The notes below the pieces were generated by a model. That model had not been told where the DNA came from. It did no database searches and saw only the letters and a list, made by a program, of their open reading frames with translations. Shown here one piece after another: positions 8,345-15,838 of a stretch of 64,000 nucleotides of DNA (its first letter is position 1; each line of letters opens with the position of its first letter). The stretch spans positions 1 through 64,000 of the forward strand of contig JAZNQO010000044.1 in the NCBI GenBank assembly GCA_045590215.1. Direction: 5' to 3'. Made by a program: the position numbers and the translations under genes. The DNA comes from RUG563 sp045590215 (GTDB taxonomy: Bacteria > Bacillota > Clostridia > Christensenellales > Aristaeellaceae).

Positions 8345-9249
8345 CGGGTAGCCCTTTCCATGAGGGCCATCAATTGTTCTTTAGAAAACTGATGCGCCGT
8401 GCGGCAGAAATGACAGGTCAGCTCCGCCCCTTCGTCTTCATCAATCAATTGCTGCAAATCCTGCCGCCCCAAGGCAATGAGAGCCTTTTCCATCTTCTCC
8501 CGGCTGCAATCGCACTGATAGGACACCGGCTCTTTCTCCAGAATCTGCAAATCCATGCCTTCAAACCACGCCTTGGCCAAATCTTCCAAAGGCTCCTCGG
8601 CCACTTCCCGGCTGATGGAGGTAAAGAACATGGCACGCACTTCCAACTGATCCAGCACATCATCCGGGCAGCCGGGCAGGGGTTGAATCAGCGCACCGCC
8701 GCTGGACAGGCACAACCCGTTATTCACCAGCGCACCCAAAGCCACGATGGAGGGCTTCTGCTCGCTCACCAGATAATAATTGGCAAAGTCTTCGCCCAGT
8801 TCGCCGCTGACCAATTGGCACTGCCCCACATAAGGCTCTTTCAGCCCTAAATCCTTAATCACCGTCAAGCGGCCTTCATTGCCAATATAGCCGCCCACGT
8901 CCAGATGACCGTCCTTTTTCAGCGGCAATTCAATCTGGGGGTTCTGGGGGGCAATCTTGATTTTCGTGCCGTTGGCAACGCAGGTAATTTTCCCTGCCGG
9001 GCCGTTTCCGGCCACGGTAACGGTAACAGAATTGTCTTCCCCCTTCATCATGCAGCCCAGCATAGCCGTAGCCGTCATCAGCCGCCCCATGGCAGCGGTG
9101 GCGGTATCGGAGGGCTGATGAATCTGCGCCGCTTTCCGGGTCATGCCGGTGGTGCGCAAAAGCAGCACCCTCGCCATGCCGCCCATGACGGTCATATGCA
9201 AGATTTCGTCCGGCAGGTTCAACAGGGCAAAATTATCTTCCATCTTCAA
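8341..9249 (-). CDS. hslO: Redox-regulated chaperone Hsp33
   Basis: Hsp33 is a cytosolic holdase switched on by oxidation of a zinc-bound cysteine centre. The protein has the usual length (about 300 residues), the N-terminal core with MTATAMLGCMMKGEDNSVTV and the GxIxxVAN-type strand, and the C-terminal redox switch C-x-C (YQCDCSREKM) plus C-x-x-C (LTCHFCRTAH) at the expected separation. The start is TTG 9249 (AAAGGA 6 bases upstream) or ATG 9243, which differ by two residues. It lies 10 bases after the PFL gene, within an operon led by the ACT protein. Confidence 0.95.
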   Translation of the reverse strand: MKMEDNFALLNLPDEILHMTVMGGMARVLLLRTTGMTRKAAQIHQPSDTATAAMGRLMTATAMLGCMMKGEDNSVTVTVAGNGPAGKITCVANGTKIKIAPQNPQIELPLKKDGHLDVGGYIGNEGRLTVIKDLGLKEPYVGQCQLVSGELGEDFANYYLVSEQKPSIVALGALVNNGLCLSSGGALIQPLPGCPDDVLDQLEVRAMFFTSISREVAEEPLEDLAKAWFEGMDLQILEKEPVSYQCDCSREKMEKALIALGRQDLQQLIDEDEGAELTCHFCRTAHQFSKEQLMALMERATR

Positions 9250-9259
9250 AAACCATCCT

Positions 9260-10612
9260 TTAATTTCTCAGGCTGTGCAGCGGAGCTGGAATACGGCCGC
9301 CACGGGCAATAAACGCATCGGAATGGAAGGGATGCACATCAATAATGGGAGCCCGGCCCAGCAGGCCGCCGAATTCCACTTCATCCCCAACCTTCTTCCC
9401 CTGCGCCGGAATCAGACGCACAGCGGTTGTTTTGTTGTTCACCATGCCGATGGCCGCTTCGTCCGCAATGATGGCGGAAATGGTGGCAGCAGAGGTATCT
9501 CCGGGCACGGCAATCATATCCAGCCCCACAGAGCACACGCAGGTCATGGCCTCCAGCTTATCCAAGGTCAACGCACCGCAGGCCGCCGCTTCAATCATGC
9601 CGATATCCTCGCTGACGGGGATAAATGCGCCGGAGAGGCCGCCCACATGGGAAGAAGCCATCACGCCGCCCTTTTTCACCGCATCATTGAGCAAGGCCAG
9701 TGCTGCCGTTGTGCCGTGGGTGCCGCAGCGTTCCAAGCCCATCTCTTCCAAGATATGCGCCACACTGTCGCCAATAGCAGGTGTGGGAGCCAAGGAAAGA
9801 TCCACAATGCCAAAGGGCACCTGCAACCGGGCAGAGGCTTCCCTTGCAACCAATTGACCCACACGGGTAATGCGGAAAGCAGTGCGCTTGATGGTTTCCG
9901 CCACTTCGTCAAACCGCTGCCCCTTCACGCTTTCCAGTGCCTTTTTCACCACGCCGGGGCCGCTGACGCCAACGCTCACGGCGCAATCCCCTTCGCCGGG
10001 GCCATGGAACGCACCGGCCATGAAGGGGTTATCTTCCACCGCATTGGAGAAAATCACCAGCTTTGCACAACCAAAGCTGTCCCTGTCCGCCGTGCGGATG
10101 GAAAGTTCCTTAATCATTTCGCCGCACAGCTTCACCGCATCCATATTGATGCCGGCACGGGTGGAGCCCACATTCACGGAAGAGCACATCAAATCCGTTT
10201 CTGAAAGAGCTTCGGGAATGGAGAGAATCAGCCGTTCATCCGCCGCCGTCATGCCTTTTTGCACCAACGCACTATAACCACCAATAAAGTCCACGCCCAC
10301 GATCTTGGCCGCTTTATCCAAGGCCTTGGCAATGGCTACGGGGTTTTGAATCGCCCCTGTAATCAGGGAAACGGGCGTTACGGAAACACGCTTGTTCACA
10401 ATGGGCACGCCAAAATCCCGTTCAATTTCCCGGCCCACTTTCACAAGGTTTTCCGCCTGCTTGGTGATCCGGTCATAGACCTTGTCTGCCAGCCTTTTTT
10501 CGTCATCGCATACACAGTTAAACAGGGAAATACCCATCGTGATCGTACGCACGTCTAATTTTTCCTGATCGATCATCCGCAGGGTATCCCAGATTTCTTG
10601 GGTCTGAAACAT
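9260..10612 (-). CDS. PFL family protein (UPF0210/DUF711)
   Basis: The 450-residue protein matches the UPF0210 family in length and in its start (MFQTQEIWDTLRMI...LDVRTITMGISL). It has long Ala/Gly-rich segments such as LDKAAKIVGVDFIGGYSALVQKG, the GAFHGPGEGDCAVSVGVSGPGVV loop and the C-terminal GRAPIIDVHPFHSDAFIARGG. The biochemical role of the family is not known to me; the name comes from a loose resemblance to pyruvate formate-lyase. In many Firmicutes it sits directly behind an ACT-domain protein of about 90 residues, exactly as here (17-base gap), which supports both calls. Confidence 0.9.
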   Translation of the reverse strand: MFQTQEIWDTLRMIDQEKLDVRTITMGISLFNCVCDDEKRLADKVYDRITKQAENLVKVGREIERDFGVPIVNKRVSVTPVSLITGAIQNPVAIAKALDKAAKIVGVDFIGGYSALVQKGMTAADERLILSIPEALSETDLMCSSVNVGSTRAGINMDAVKLCGEMIKELSIRTADRDSFGCAKLVIFSNAVEDNPFMAGAFHGPGEGDCAVSVGVSGPGVVKKALESVKGQRFDEVAETIKRTAFRITRVGQLVAREASARLQVPFGIVDLSLAPTPAIGDSVAHILEEMGLERCGTHGTTAALALLNDAVKKGGVMASSHVGGLSGAFIPVSEDIGMIEAAACGALTLDKLEAMTCVCSVGLDMIAVPGDTSAATISAIIADEAAIGMVNNKTTAVRLIPAQGKKVGDEVEFGGLLGRAPIIDVHPFHSDAFIARGGRIPAPLHSLRN

Positions 10613-10629
10613 TCTTTTTTACCTCCGGA

Positions 10630-10905
10630 TCAAATCTGATGCATGGTTTCAAAAATTTCGTTTTTCTGGATACGGATCTGCACGCCAATGGCCTTCCCCA
10701 GCGCATGCAAATCTTCCATCAGCACGGAAAAATCGCAATCTGCAATATCCACGATCATAATCATATTGAAATAGCCGCTGACGATGGTCTGGGAAATATC
10801 CAGAATATTGGCTTCCCGTTCAAACAATACATGAGAAACCTTGGCAATAATGCCTCTCCTGTCCACGCCCAGCACAGAAACAACAGCTTTGGATACATTC
10901 GCCAT
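10630..10905 (-). CDS. ACT domain-containing protein (UPF0237)
   Basis: This 91-residue protein is a single ACT domain of the glycine-cleavage-regulator type: VSVLGVDRRGIIAKVSHVLFE, then DISQTIVSGYFNMIMIVDI and a last strand IRIQKNEIF. ACT domains bind small ligands, often amino acids, and the ligand here is unknown. ATG 10905 has GGAAGGAG 8 bases upstream; a longer in-frame reading to 10974 would add 23 residues without a ribosome site. It is first in the operon, 80 bases from the promoter at 10986-11014, and probably works with the PFL protein. Confidence 0.9.
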   Translation of the reverse strand: MANVSKAVVSVLGVDRRGIIAKVSHVLFEREANILDISQTIVSGYFNMIMIVDIADCDFSVLMEDLHALGKAIGVQIRIQKNEIFETMHQI

Positions 10906-10985
10906 AAGAAAGCTCCTTCCGCAGGCCTCGCCTGCTCTTGCGTCATTGTTGATATGCCCATTTCTGCATACCAATACAATTCTAT

Positions 10986-11014
10986 ATTATAGCATATTCT
11001 ATCCCATATTTCAA
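10986..11014 (-). promoter_or_regulatory. Sigma-A promoter of the ACT-PFL-hslO operon
   Basis: On the minus strand TTGAAA (11014-11009) and TATAAT (10991-10986) are separated by exactly 17 bases, with TG-C just before the -10. It drives the run of genes down to 4242. Confidence 0.75.
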
Positions 11015-11053
11015 GCAACGGACGGGCTTTCGCCACACCTTTCCTTCCGGCAA

Positions 11054-11093
11054 AACGAAAAAAGCCGGGAAGGAATTTTCCTCCTTCCCGGCT
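11054..11093 (-). terminator. Terminator of the GH27-GH130 operon
   Basis: AGCCGGGAAGGA pairs with TTCCTTCCCGGCT, followed on the minus strand by a T-rich run, 22 bases after the GH130 stop. Confidence 0.9.
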
Positions 11094-11114
11094 GTTATTT
11101 TGCTGTGATATAGA

Positions 11115-12092
11115 TCAGCTGTGTTCCTTGGTGAAGCGGATCAGTTCATCCAGCGTGGTGAACGCCATGCCCACCACCGTGTCGGCGCAACCGTAATACA
11201 TGGTGATGCGGCCCGTATCCTGATCCACAAGCAGCGCACAGGGGAAAATCACGTTGGGCACATCCCCGGTGCATTCGTAAATCGTTTCCGGCCCCATCAG
11301 GTAATCATGGCTGCGGTAAAGCACCTTCCAAGGTTCATCCTTGTCCAAGATGGCGGTGCTGATGCGATACACAAAGCCGTTGCAGGTGGTAATCACGCCA
11401 TGATAAATCATCAGCCAGCCTTCGTCCGTTTCGATAGGAACCGGGCCGGGGCCGATCTTCGTGGACTGCCAGCCGCCCCATGTGCCCATCATCCAGCGGT
11501 GATGGCCCCAGTATTCCAAGTCCTTGGACTGGCTGACGTAAATATCGCCAAAGGGCGTATGGCCGTTATCGGAAGGACGGCTCATCATCATATATTTATC
11601 ACCAATCTTCCGGGGGAACAGAACACCGTTGCGGTTGAAAGGCAGGAAAGCATTTTCCAGCTGGGTAAAATGGACAAAGTCCGTGGTATAGGCAACGCCG
11701 ATAGTGGGGCCGTGGAAGCCGTTGCACCAGGTCACATACCATTTGCCCTCCATGAACAGCACACGGGGGTCATACCGGTATTCATAGGGCACCACTTCGC
11801 CCTGTTCGTTATACATTACGATAGGGTCGTTGCTGATTTCCCACTTCACGCCATCCTCGCTGTGGCCCACATACAAGTCCATATGCCCCGTGCGGTCGTC
11901 GCAGCGGAACACGCCGGCGAATTTCCCTTCAAAGGGTACCACAGCGGAGTTGAAAATGGAATTGGCTCTGGGAATATCGTGGCGGCCGATGATGGGGTTA
12001 TGTTCATACCGCCAGATGGGGGAATTGTCGTTTTCATGCCGAGGCTGCCATGGAATATTGGGCAGGGAATAGCCGTTAATGATTTTCGCCAT
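11115..12092 (-). CDS. GH130-family glycoside phosphorylase (mannoside type)
   Basis: This 325-residue five-bladed propeller enzyme of family GH130 performs reversible phosphorolysis of beta-mannosidic linkages. Visible family marks are the opening NPIIGRHDIPRANSIFNSAVV, RCDDRTGHMDLYVGHSEDGV, the YRYDPRV segment with a conserved Asp, and PIETDEGWLMIYHGV and the following YRISTAILDKDEPWKVLYRS. The length fits the short GH130 types acting on mannosyl-glucose or mannooligosaccharides; which substrate cannot be decided. It overlaps the small cysteine protein by 17 bases and ends the operon. Beside a GH27 alpha-galactosidase it would suit galactomannan-derived sugars, which is an inference. No transporter or regulator lies beside it. 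Confidence 0.85.
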   Translation of the reverse strand: MAKIINGYSLPNIPWQPRHENDNSPIWRYEHNPIIGRHDIPRANSIFNSAVVPFEGKFAGVFRCDDRTGHMDLYVGHSEDGVKWEISNDPIVMYNEQGEVVPYEYRYDPRVLFMEGKWYVTWCNGFHGPTIGVAYTTDFVHFTQLENAFLPFNRNGVLFPRKIGDKYMMMSRPSDNGHTPFGDIYVSQSKDLEYWGHHRWMMGTWGGWQSTKIGPGPVPIETDEGWLMIYHGVITTCNGFVYRISTAILDKDEPWKVLYRSHDYLMGPETIYECTGDVPNVIFPCALLVDQDTGRITMYYGCADTVVGMAFTTLDELIRFTKEHS

Positions 12093-12315
12093 GTTGATGC
12101 TCCTTTAACTTTTCTTGGTTGCATGGAAACAGCATGCAGCCCATTTCCTTGAAATAGGCCATGCGTTCATTGATCTCATCGCAGGTCACGTCAAAATGCT
12201 TGGCCAGGCAGGGAATACACATGTATTCCCTTGTACCCCGGTTGATGAGCTTTTTTGTCATGGCCGCTTCGTCCAAAGAAACGGAACCGCCGCAGACTTT
12301 GCATTTATCACACAT
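12076..12315 (-). CDS. Small four-cysteine (probably zinc-binding) protein between GH27 and GH130
   Basis: 79 residues beginning MCDKCKVCGG, with a second cysteine pair MCIPCL about 25 residues later and a lone C in VTCDEI. The spacing C-x-x-C...C-x-x-C suggests a zinc ribbon. The rest is a charged helix. It overlaps the GH27 gene by 8 bases upstream and GH130 by 17 downstream, so all three are translated as a unit. I know no function for it; a regulator, scaffold or substrate-handling partner would all fit. A longer reading to 12378 is not preferred, because it would run further into GH27 and spoil the cysteine-led start. Confidence 0.65.
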   Translation of the reverse strand: MCDKCKVCGGSVSLDEAAMTKKLINRGTREYMCIPCLAKHFDVTCDEINERMAYFKEMGCMLFPCNQEKLKEHQHGENH

Positions 12316-13492
12316 GCTGCATCTTCGCCAGATACACCTTGCAGCCATGCCCCGGCACGACGGCATTGAAATAATCACGCTTCACGCCAAGGTTTTCCCC
12401 GGTGAACACGTCTTTCAGCTCCAAGCCAACGCCGCTCTTATAGGGGATGCCCATATCGGCAAACGTGCCCGTGATCGTGCTGGGATATTCCGCCAGATTG
12501 AAATAGGCCAGGGCAAATTCGTTATCGCTCATGTGCTTGATCATCACAAGGCCGCAATCAGGATATTCACGCCAGCCCACATTTTCGCCGTTTTCTTCAA
12601 ACCCGGTGCAAATTACCCGGCCCCGGTAAGAAATGTAAGGCGGACGGCATTCTTCGTCCTGATTGATGCGGAGCAAATCTTTATTCAGCACCAGCTTTTC
12701 GCAGAATTCGTTCATATTCCGCACATCGCCGCCCAGCATCAAAGGAGCCGAGAACATGCACCACATGGCAAACTGTGTCCGGTAATCTTCGTCCGTACAC
12801 TTCTTGCCAAGGCCTACATTGCCTTTGCCATACATGCCCACCGTCAGCATATCAATATCGTTGAAGCAGCTGGCACCGGACATACAGAAATTGTCCATCT
12901 GGCTCTTGAAAATATCGGAGAAGGAACGGAAATTGTCAAAAATATCACCCGTGGAGCGGTACATCCCGGCACCCACGCTCTTCATCCATTTCCAAGGCTC
13001 GCCGCTGCCCCAGTTGCAAGCGGAAAGCAGAATATCCCGGCCGCTGGCCTTCAACGCCATGCTCATCGTGGCATACCGATGGCGGTTATCCGCATTCTCC
13101 GGGAAAAAGCAGAAGTCGTACTTCAAAAAGTCTACGCCCCATTGGGCAAACTGCTTGGCATCTTCGTATTCATGGTCATAGCTGCTGGGATATCCGGCAC
13201 AGGTCATCACCCCGGCACAGCTATACATCCCAAACTTGAACCCCAGCGAATGTACATAATCCGCCAAGTCCTTCATCCCGTGCGGAAACTTTTCGGGATC
13301 GGGCACTAATTTGCCGTTCTCGTCACGCTCACGCAGGCTCCAGCAGTCGTCAATCACAATGTATTCGTATCCGGCTTCCAAATAGCCCTTCTCTTTCATG
13401 ATCCGGGCGGTTTCGCGAATCAGTTCATCCGAAATGTTGGAACCAAACGTGTTCCAGCTGTTCCAGCCAAGCGGCGGTAAAGCAACATGCAT
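12308..13492 (-). CDS. GH27 alpha-galactosidase
   Basis: This 394-residue (beta/alpha)8 enzyme removes alpha-galactosyl groups. Marks of GH27 are LPPLGWNSWNTFGSNISD, the strand YIVIDDCW, the nucleophile Asp in FLKYDFC, the acid/base Asp expected in the Y-R-S-T-G-D-I segment, and MCFS-like AMWCMFSAPLMLGGDVR before the C-terminal beta domain. There is no signal peptide, so the enzyme is cytoplasmic and should act on imported oligosaccharides. A longer frame to ATG 13534 exists, but the promoter -10 (13523-13528) lies inside that extension, so the transcript should start below it and ATG 13492 is the better start. The two following genes overlap in series. Confidence 0.92.
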   Translation of the reverse strand: MHVALPPLGWNSWNTFGSNISDELIRETARIMKEKGYLEAGYEYIVIDDCWSLRERDENGKLVPDPEKFPHGMKDLADYVHSLGFKFGMYSCAGVMTCAGYPSSYDHEYEDAKQFAQWGVDFLKYDFCFFPENADNRHRYATMSMALKASGRDILLSACNWGSGEPWKWMKSVGAGMYRSTGDIFDNFRSFSDIFKSQMDNFCMSGASCFNDIDMLTVGMYGKGNVGLGKKCTDEDYRTQFAMWCMFSAPLMLGGDVRNMNEFCEKLVLNKDLLRINQDEECRPPYISYRGRVICTGFEENGENVGWREYPDCGLVMIKHMSDNEFALAYFNLAEYPSTITGTFADMGIPYKSGVGLELKDVFTGENLGVKRDYFNAVVPGHGCKVYLAKMQHV

Positions 13493-13522
13493 ATTCTTTT
13501 CAATTCCTTTCCGTTTTTTCTC

Positions 13523-13551
13523 ATTATATATCATATTCCCCTTTTTGTCAC
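13523..13551 (-). promoter_or_regulatory. Promoter of the GH27-GH130 operon
   Basis: On the minus strand GTGACA (13551-13546) and TATAAT (13528-13523) are separated by 17 bases. It fixes the alpha-galactosidase start to ATG 13492. Confidence 0.7.
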
Positions 13552-14014
13552 CTACTAAATTGACTTTTTGGGAATATTTTTAATTGATTTAATCTGCATT
13601 TAACTTGTTTAATTTGTGCCGCACGAGGACTATCGGGGGCTTTTCAGCCCCCGTGCCCCTGAACCAGAGGCTGTGCCTCTGGACTCCATCCGGCGAACAC
13701 ATGAAACGGGCAAACTTTGCAATGTGCGCCTGTAACTTGTGAGAGTACGATTGCAATGGTATTTCCGGGCAAAAGGAAAACGAAAAAAGCTGAGGGGAAA
13801 ATTCATTTTCCCCCTCAGCCTTTTCCCGTTTTCCCCGGATGCCCTTGGCATCCGGCAGGGCGTTGAAAACGCCCCAGCCCGGAAATATACATTTTTTTCG
13901 TTTCTTCACCTTTCAGCGGCACAATGTATGCAGCAAAATCAAGCATTTTCCGCAAAAGGAGGGTGCAGGGGGAACTTCCCCCTGCCGGGGTTTGGGGCAG
14001 AGCCCCATAAAACG
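13552..14014. repeat. Gene-free gap made of a mosaic of palindromes
   Basis: About 460 bases without a gene. Seen in order: hairpin CGGGGGC-TTTTCA-GCCCCCG (13634-13653); hairpin CCAGAGG-CTGTG-CCTCTGG (13664-13682); an outer inverted repeat TATTTCCGGGC/GCCCGGAAATA (13760-13770 and 13877-13887) that encloses a stem of about 27 bp (13775-13834), CCGGATGCC-CTT-GGCATCCGG (13835-13855) and GGGCGTT/AACGCCC (13858-13875); then GCAGGGGG/CCCCCTGC (13965-13985) and GGGG-TTTGGGGCAGAG-CCCC (13987-14006) beside the isomerase stop. The inner part is a reversed relative of the composite repeats at 3440 and 59744. Confidence 0.6.
13775..13834. terminator. Long hairpin, possible bidirectional terminator
   Basis: GGAAAACG...GCTGAGGGGAAAAT pairs with ATTTTCCCCCTCAGC...CGTTTTCC around a very short loop. 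A- and T-rich patches inside the stem may allow termination, but there is no clean terminal T-run. Confidence 0.4.
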
Positions 14015-14854
14015 TCACCCAACCACTTTCCGAATAAAGTCAATAGACTTCTGCATATCCCGCATCTGATCGCCGGAGCCGAAATGCTCAGCAGCGAAAT
14101 TGCCGGTATAGCCGTTTTGCAGCAGGGTTTCCATAATTTCCTTCATAGGCAGCACGCCGCCGCCCACGGGCACAGGATAGAGGGGTGTACCGTCGATAGC
14201 GATGCAGGGGTTGCCATCGTTTTTTTCAAGGCCACGGTCCTTGAGGTGAATATCGGTAATATAGGGCAGGAATTTGGGAAGCAATGCCCACGCATCCTCG
14301 CAGCCATACATAAAATTGCCGGTATCGAAAGCGCAGGTCAGGTCCGGCACAGTGGAGACGAAATCGAACAGTTCGTCCGCAAAGCAGAAGAGAGCCTGCT
14401 TGCCGTCAAAGTCCTCCATCACCAGCTGAATGCCGTTCTTTTTGCACTCCTGCGCCAGAGCCGCCACGGATTTTTTGACCCGTTCCCGGCGAATGCGGTA
14501 TGCTTCGCTGTTTCGATCCATTTCATGTTCCCGAAGGAAGCCGGCGATGGTGAGCATATTTTTGCTTCCGCATTTCTTGACCAATTCCACGCAAGCCTTG
14601 CCGGAAGCCAGGTCTGCCTCTTCGCAGTTTTCTTCCAGCCCGAAATGGTTATGCACATACACGCAATGCACCTGCAGACCTGCATTCTGCAAAGGCTGCA
14701 TGGTACCCTCAAAATCCTCTTTCAGGCGGTTAAAATCCATATTCACGCCAAAGTAGCCCATTTCCTTTGCCTGCAGGCAGGCTTCCGCCACGGAAATGCC
14801 TTTCTGGGCAGCAGCTTCCAAAATATGCTCATGAAAAATGACAGGTTCACGCAT
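14015..14854 (-). CDS. Sugar phosphate isomerase/epimerase-like TIM barrel
   Basis: This 279-residue protein is of the xylose isomerase-like/AP-endonuclease-2 barrel superfamily. It shows the typical sequence of strands ending in metal ligands: VYVHNHFG, LVMEDFDG (Glu/Asp), CAFDTGNF (Asp), ITDIHLKDRG (His-x-Lys-Asp) and AAEHFG (Glu). These positions agree with the usual Glu-Asp-His-Glu divalent-metal site. By family knowledge it isomerises or epimerises a sugar or polyol, with the substrate unknown. ATG 14854 has AGGAGG 9 bases upstream and overlaps the end of pgsA by 8 bases. The GH27/GH130 operon lies 500 bases downstream on the same strand, beyond a hairpin-rich gap. Confidence 0.8.
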   Translation of the reverse strand: MREPVIFHEHILEAAAQKGISVAEACLQAKEMGYFGVNMDFNRLKEDFEGTMQPLQNAGLQVHCVYVHNHFGLEENCEEADLASGKACVELVKKCGSKNMLTIAGFLREHEMDRNSEAYRIRRERVKKSVAALAQECKKNGIQLVMEDFDGKQALFCFADELFDFVSTVPDLTCAFDTGNFMYGCEDAWALLPKFLPYITDIHLKDRGLEKNDGNPCIAIDGTPLYPVPVGGGVLPMKEIMETLLQNGYTGNFAAEHFGSGDQMRDMQKSIDFIRKVVG

Positions 14855-15413
14855 GTTTCTCTTCCTCCTTTTCCCGCACGAAGCGGATCGCTTGGCTTAT
14901 GTAGAAATACAGGGCAAACAAAGCCATCACAACGGCCACCCACAAAAAAATCACATGCGCAGGGAAGCCGATAGAAGAAAAATATTCATGGAAATAGCAA
15001 AGCACGAGAGCCGCCACGGTTACGAACTGGGCATATTTTCCGGCCTTGGCCGAATAGACCACAATCTGCTTTTTGAGCATTACGGCACTGCCGATGACCA
15101 TAATAGTTTCCTTGATAAAAAGGATCACCAGCGGCACCACCGGCAAAACGCCCACAATGACCCACGCCATCATCATGCTGATCACCATCAGCTTATCGGC
15201 CAAGGGATCCATCAGCTTGCCAAAGTCCGTAATCAGGTTAAATTTTCTGGCAATATACCCATCGATCAGATCCGTCAAAGATGCGGTAACATACACAGCC
15301 AACGCCCACCAACGATGCCCCTGCATAAACAGCACCCAGAAAACCGGGATCAACGCCATTCGCAGCAGGGTGAGTATATTGGGCACATTCCATATCTTTT
15401 GTTTTTTATCCAT
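14847..15413 (-). CDS. pgsA: CDP-diacylglycerol-glycerol-3-phosphate 3-phosphatidyltransferase
   Basis: This membrane enzyme makes phosphatidylglycerol phosphate from CDP-diacylglycerol and glycerol 3-phosphate. At 188 residues it has the normal size, with about five membrane segments and a complete CDP-alcohol phosphotransferase signature, D-LI-DG-YI-AR...G-KLM-D-PLA-D (about residues 47-73). ATG 15413 is preceded by CAGGAGG. A TTGAAA-N17-TATACT promoter overlaps the end of the upstream gene. It overlaps the TIM-barrel gene downstream, an operon pairing without an obvious pathway link. Confidence 0.93.
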   Translation of the reverse strand: MDKKQKIWNVPNILTLLRMALIPVFWVLFMQGHRWWALAVYVTASLTDLIDGYIARKFNLITDFGKLMDPLADKLMVISMMMAWVIVGVLPVVPLVILFIKETIMVIGSAVMLKKQIVVYSAKAGKYAQFVTVAALVLCYFHEYFSSIGFPAHVIFLWVAVVMALFALYFYISQAIRFVREKEEEKHA

Positions 15414-15442
15414 TGGTTTCGCCTCCTGAAATTACCTTCCAT

Positions 15443-15471
15443 AGTATATCACTTTACCATATATTTTTCAA
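15443..15471 (-). promoter_or_regulatory. Promoter of pgsA
   Basis: On the minus strand TTGAAA (15471-15466) and TATACT (15448-15443) are separated by 17 bases. It lies across the end of the DUF4363 gene, so pgsA can be transcribed independently. Confidence 0.7.
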
Positions 15472-15837
15472 CATCAATGCTTCCTGTTCATAGATTGCCC
15501 GTGCAGAACGCTTCAAAAAGGCCATGCCGGAAGAAAGCTCGTATTGCGATGCCGTTTCCAGTGCCGCCTGCAATTGCTCCAGGCTCTCTGTCACTCTATC
15601 CGTCAATTGATGATGCAAAAAGAAAGAAAGGAAATTCTCTCGCTCCTGCCATTCCTTCAGCATATCCTTTACATGGAAAAGAGCATCAGCTTCCCTGCCG
15701 TTTTCCAGCATTTCTTCCATCTGCGCCGCCTGCGAAAGCAAGAGCCGGGAGGCTTCCCGGCTGTAATGCCCGCAGAAAAAGGAAATGCAAAGGATCAATG
15801 TCATGGCTCCCACTGCCACCCAAACTGCTCTTCGCAT
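15454..15837 (-). CDS. DUF4363 family protein
   Basis: A 127-residue protein with an N-terminal membrane anchor (VWVAVGAMTLILCISFFCG) and an extracytoplasmic helical domain with the pattern of DUF4363 (HVKDMLKEWQERENFLSFFLHHQLTDRV, then LEQLQAALETASQYELSSGMAFLKR). Its start is one base from the stop of the DUF421 gene. This pairing is common in spore-forming Clostridia and Bacilli and supports both calls. The function is unknown. Confidence 0.8.
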   Translation of the reverse strand: MRRAVWVAVGAMTLILCISFFCGHYSREASRLLLSQAAQMEEMLENGREADALFHVKDMLKEWQERENFLSFFLHHQLTDRVTESLEQLQAALETASQYELSSGMAFLKRSARAIYEQEALMLKNIW

Positions 15838-15838
15838 C

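Noticed and set aside
13493..13534. ATG 13534 as the start of the alpha-galactosidase
   Set aside because: The promoter -10 lies inside the extension, and the family normally begins near the LPPLGWNSWN segment.
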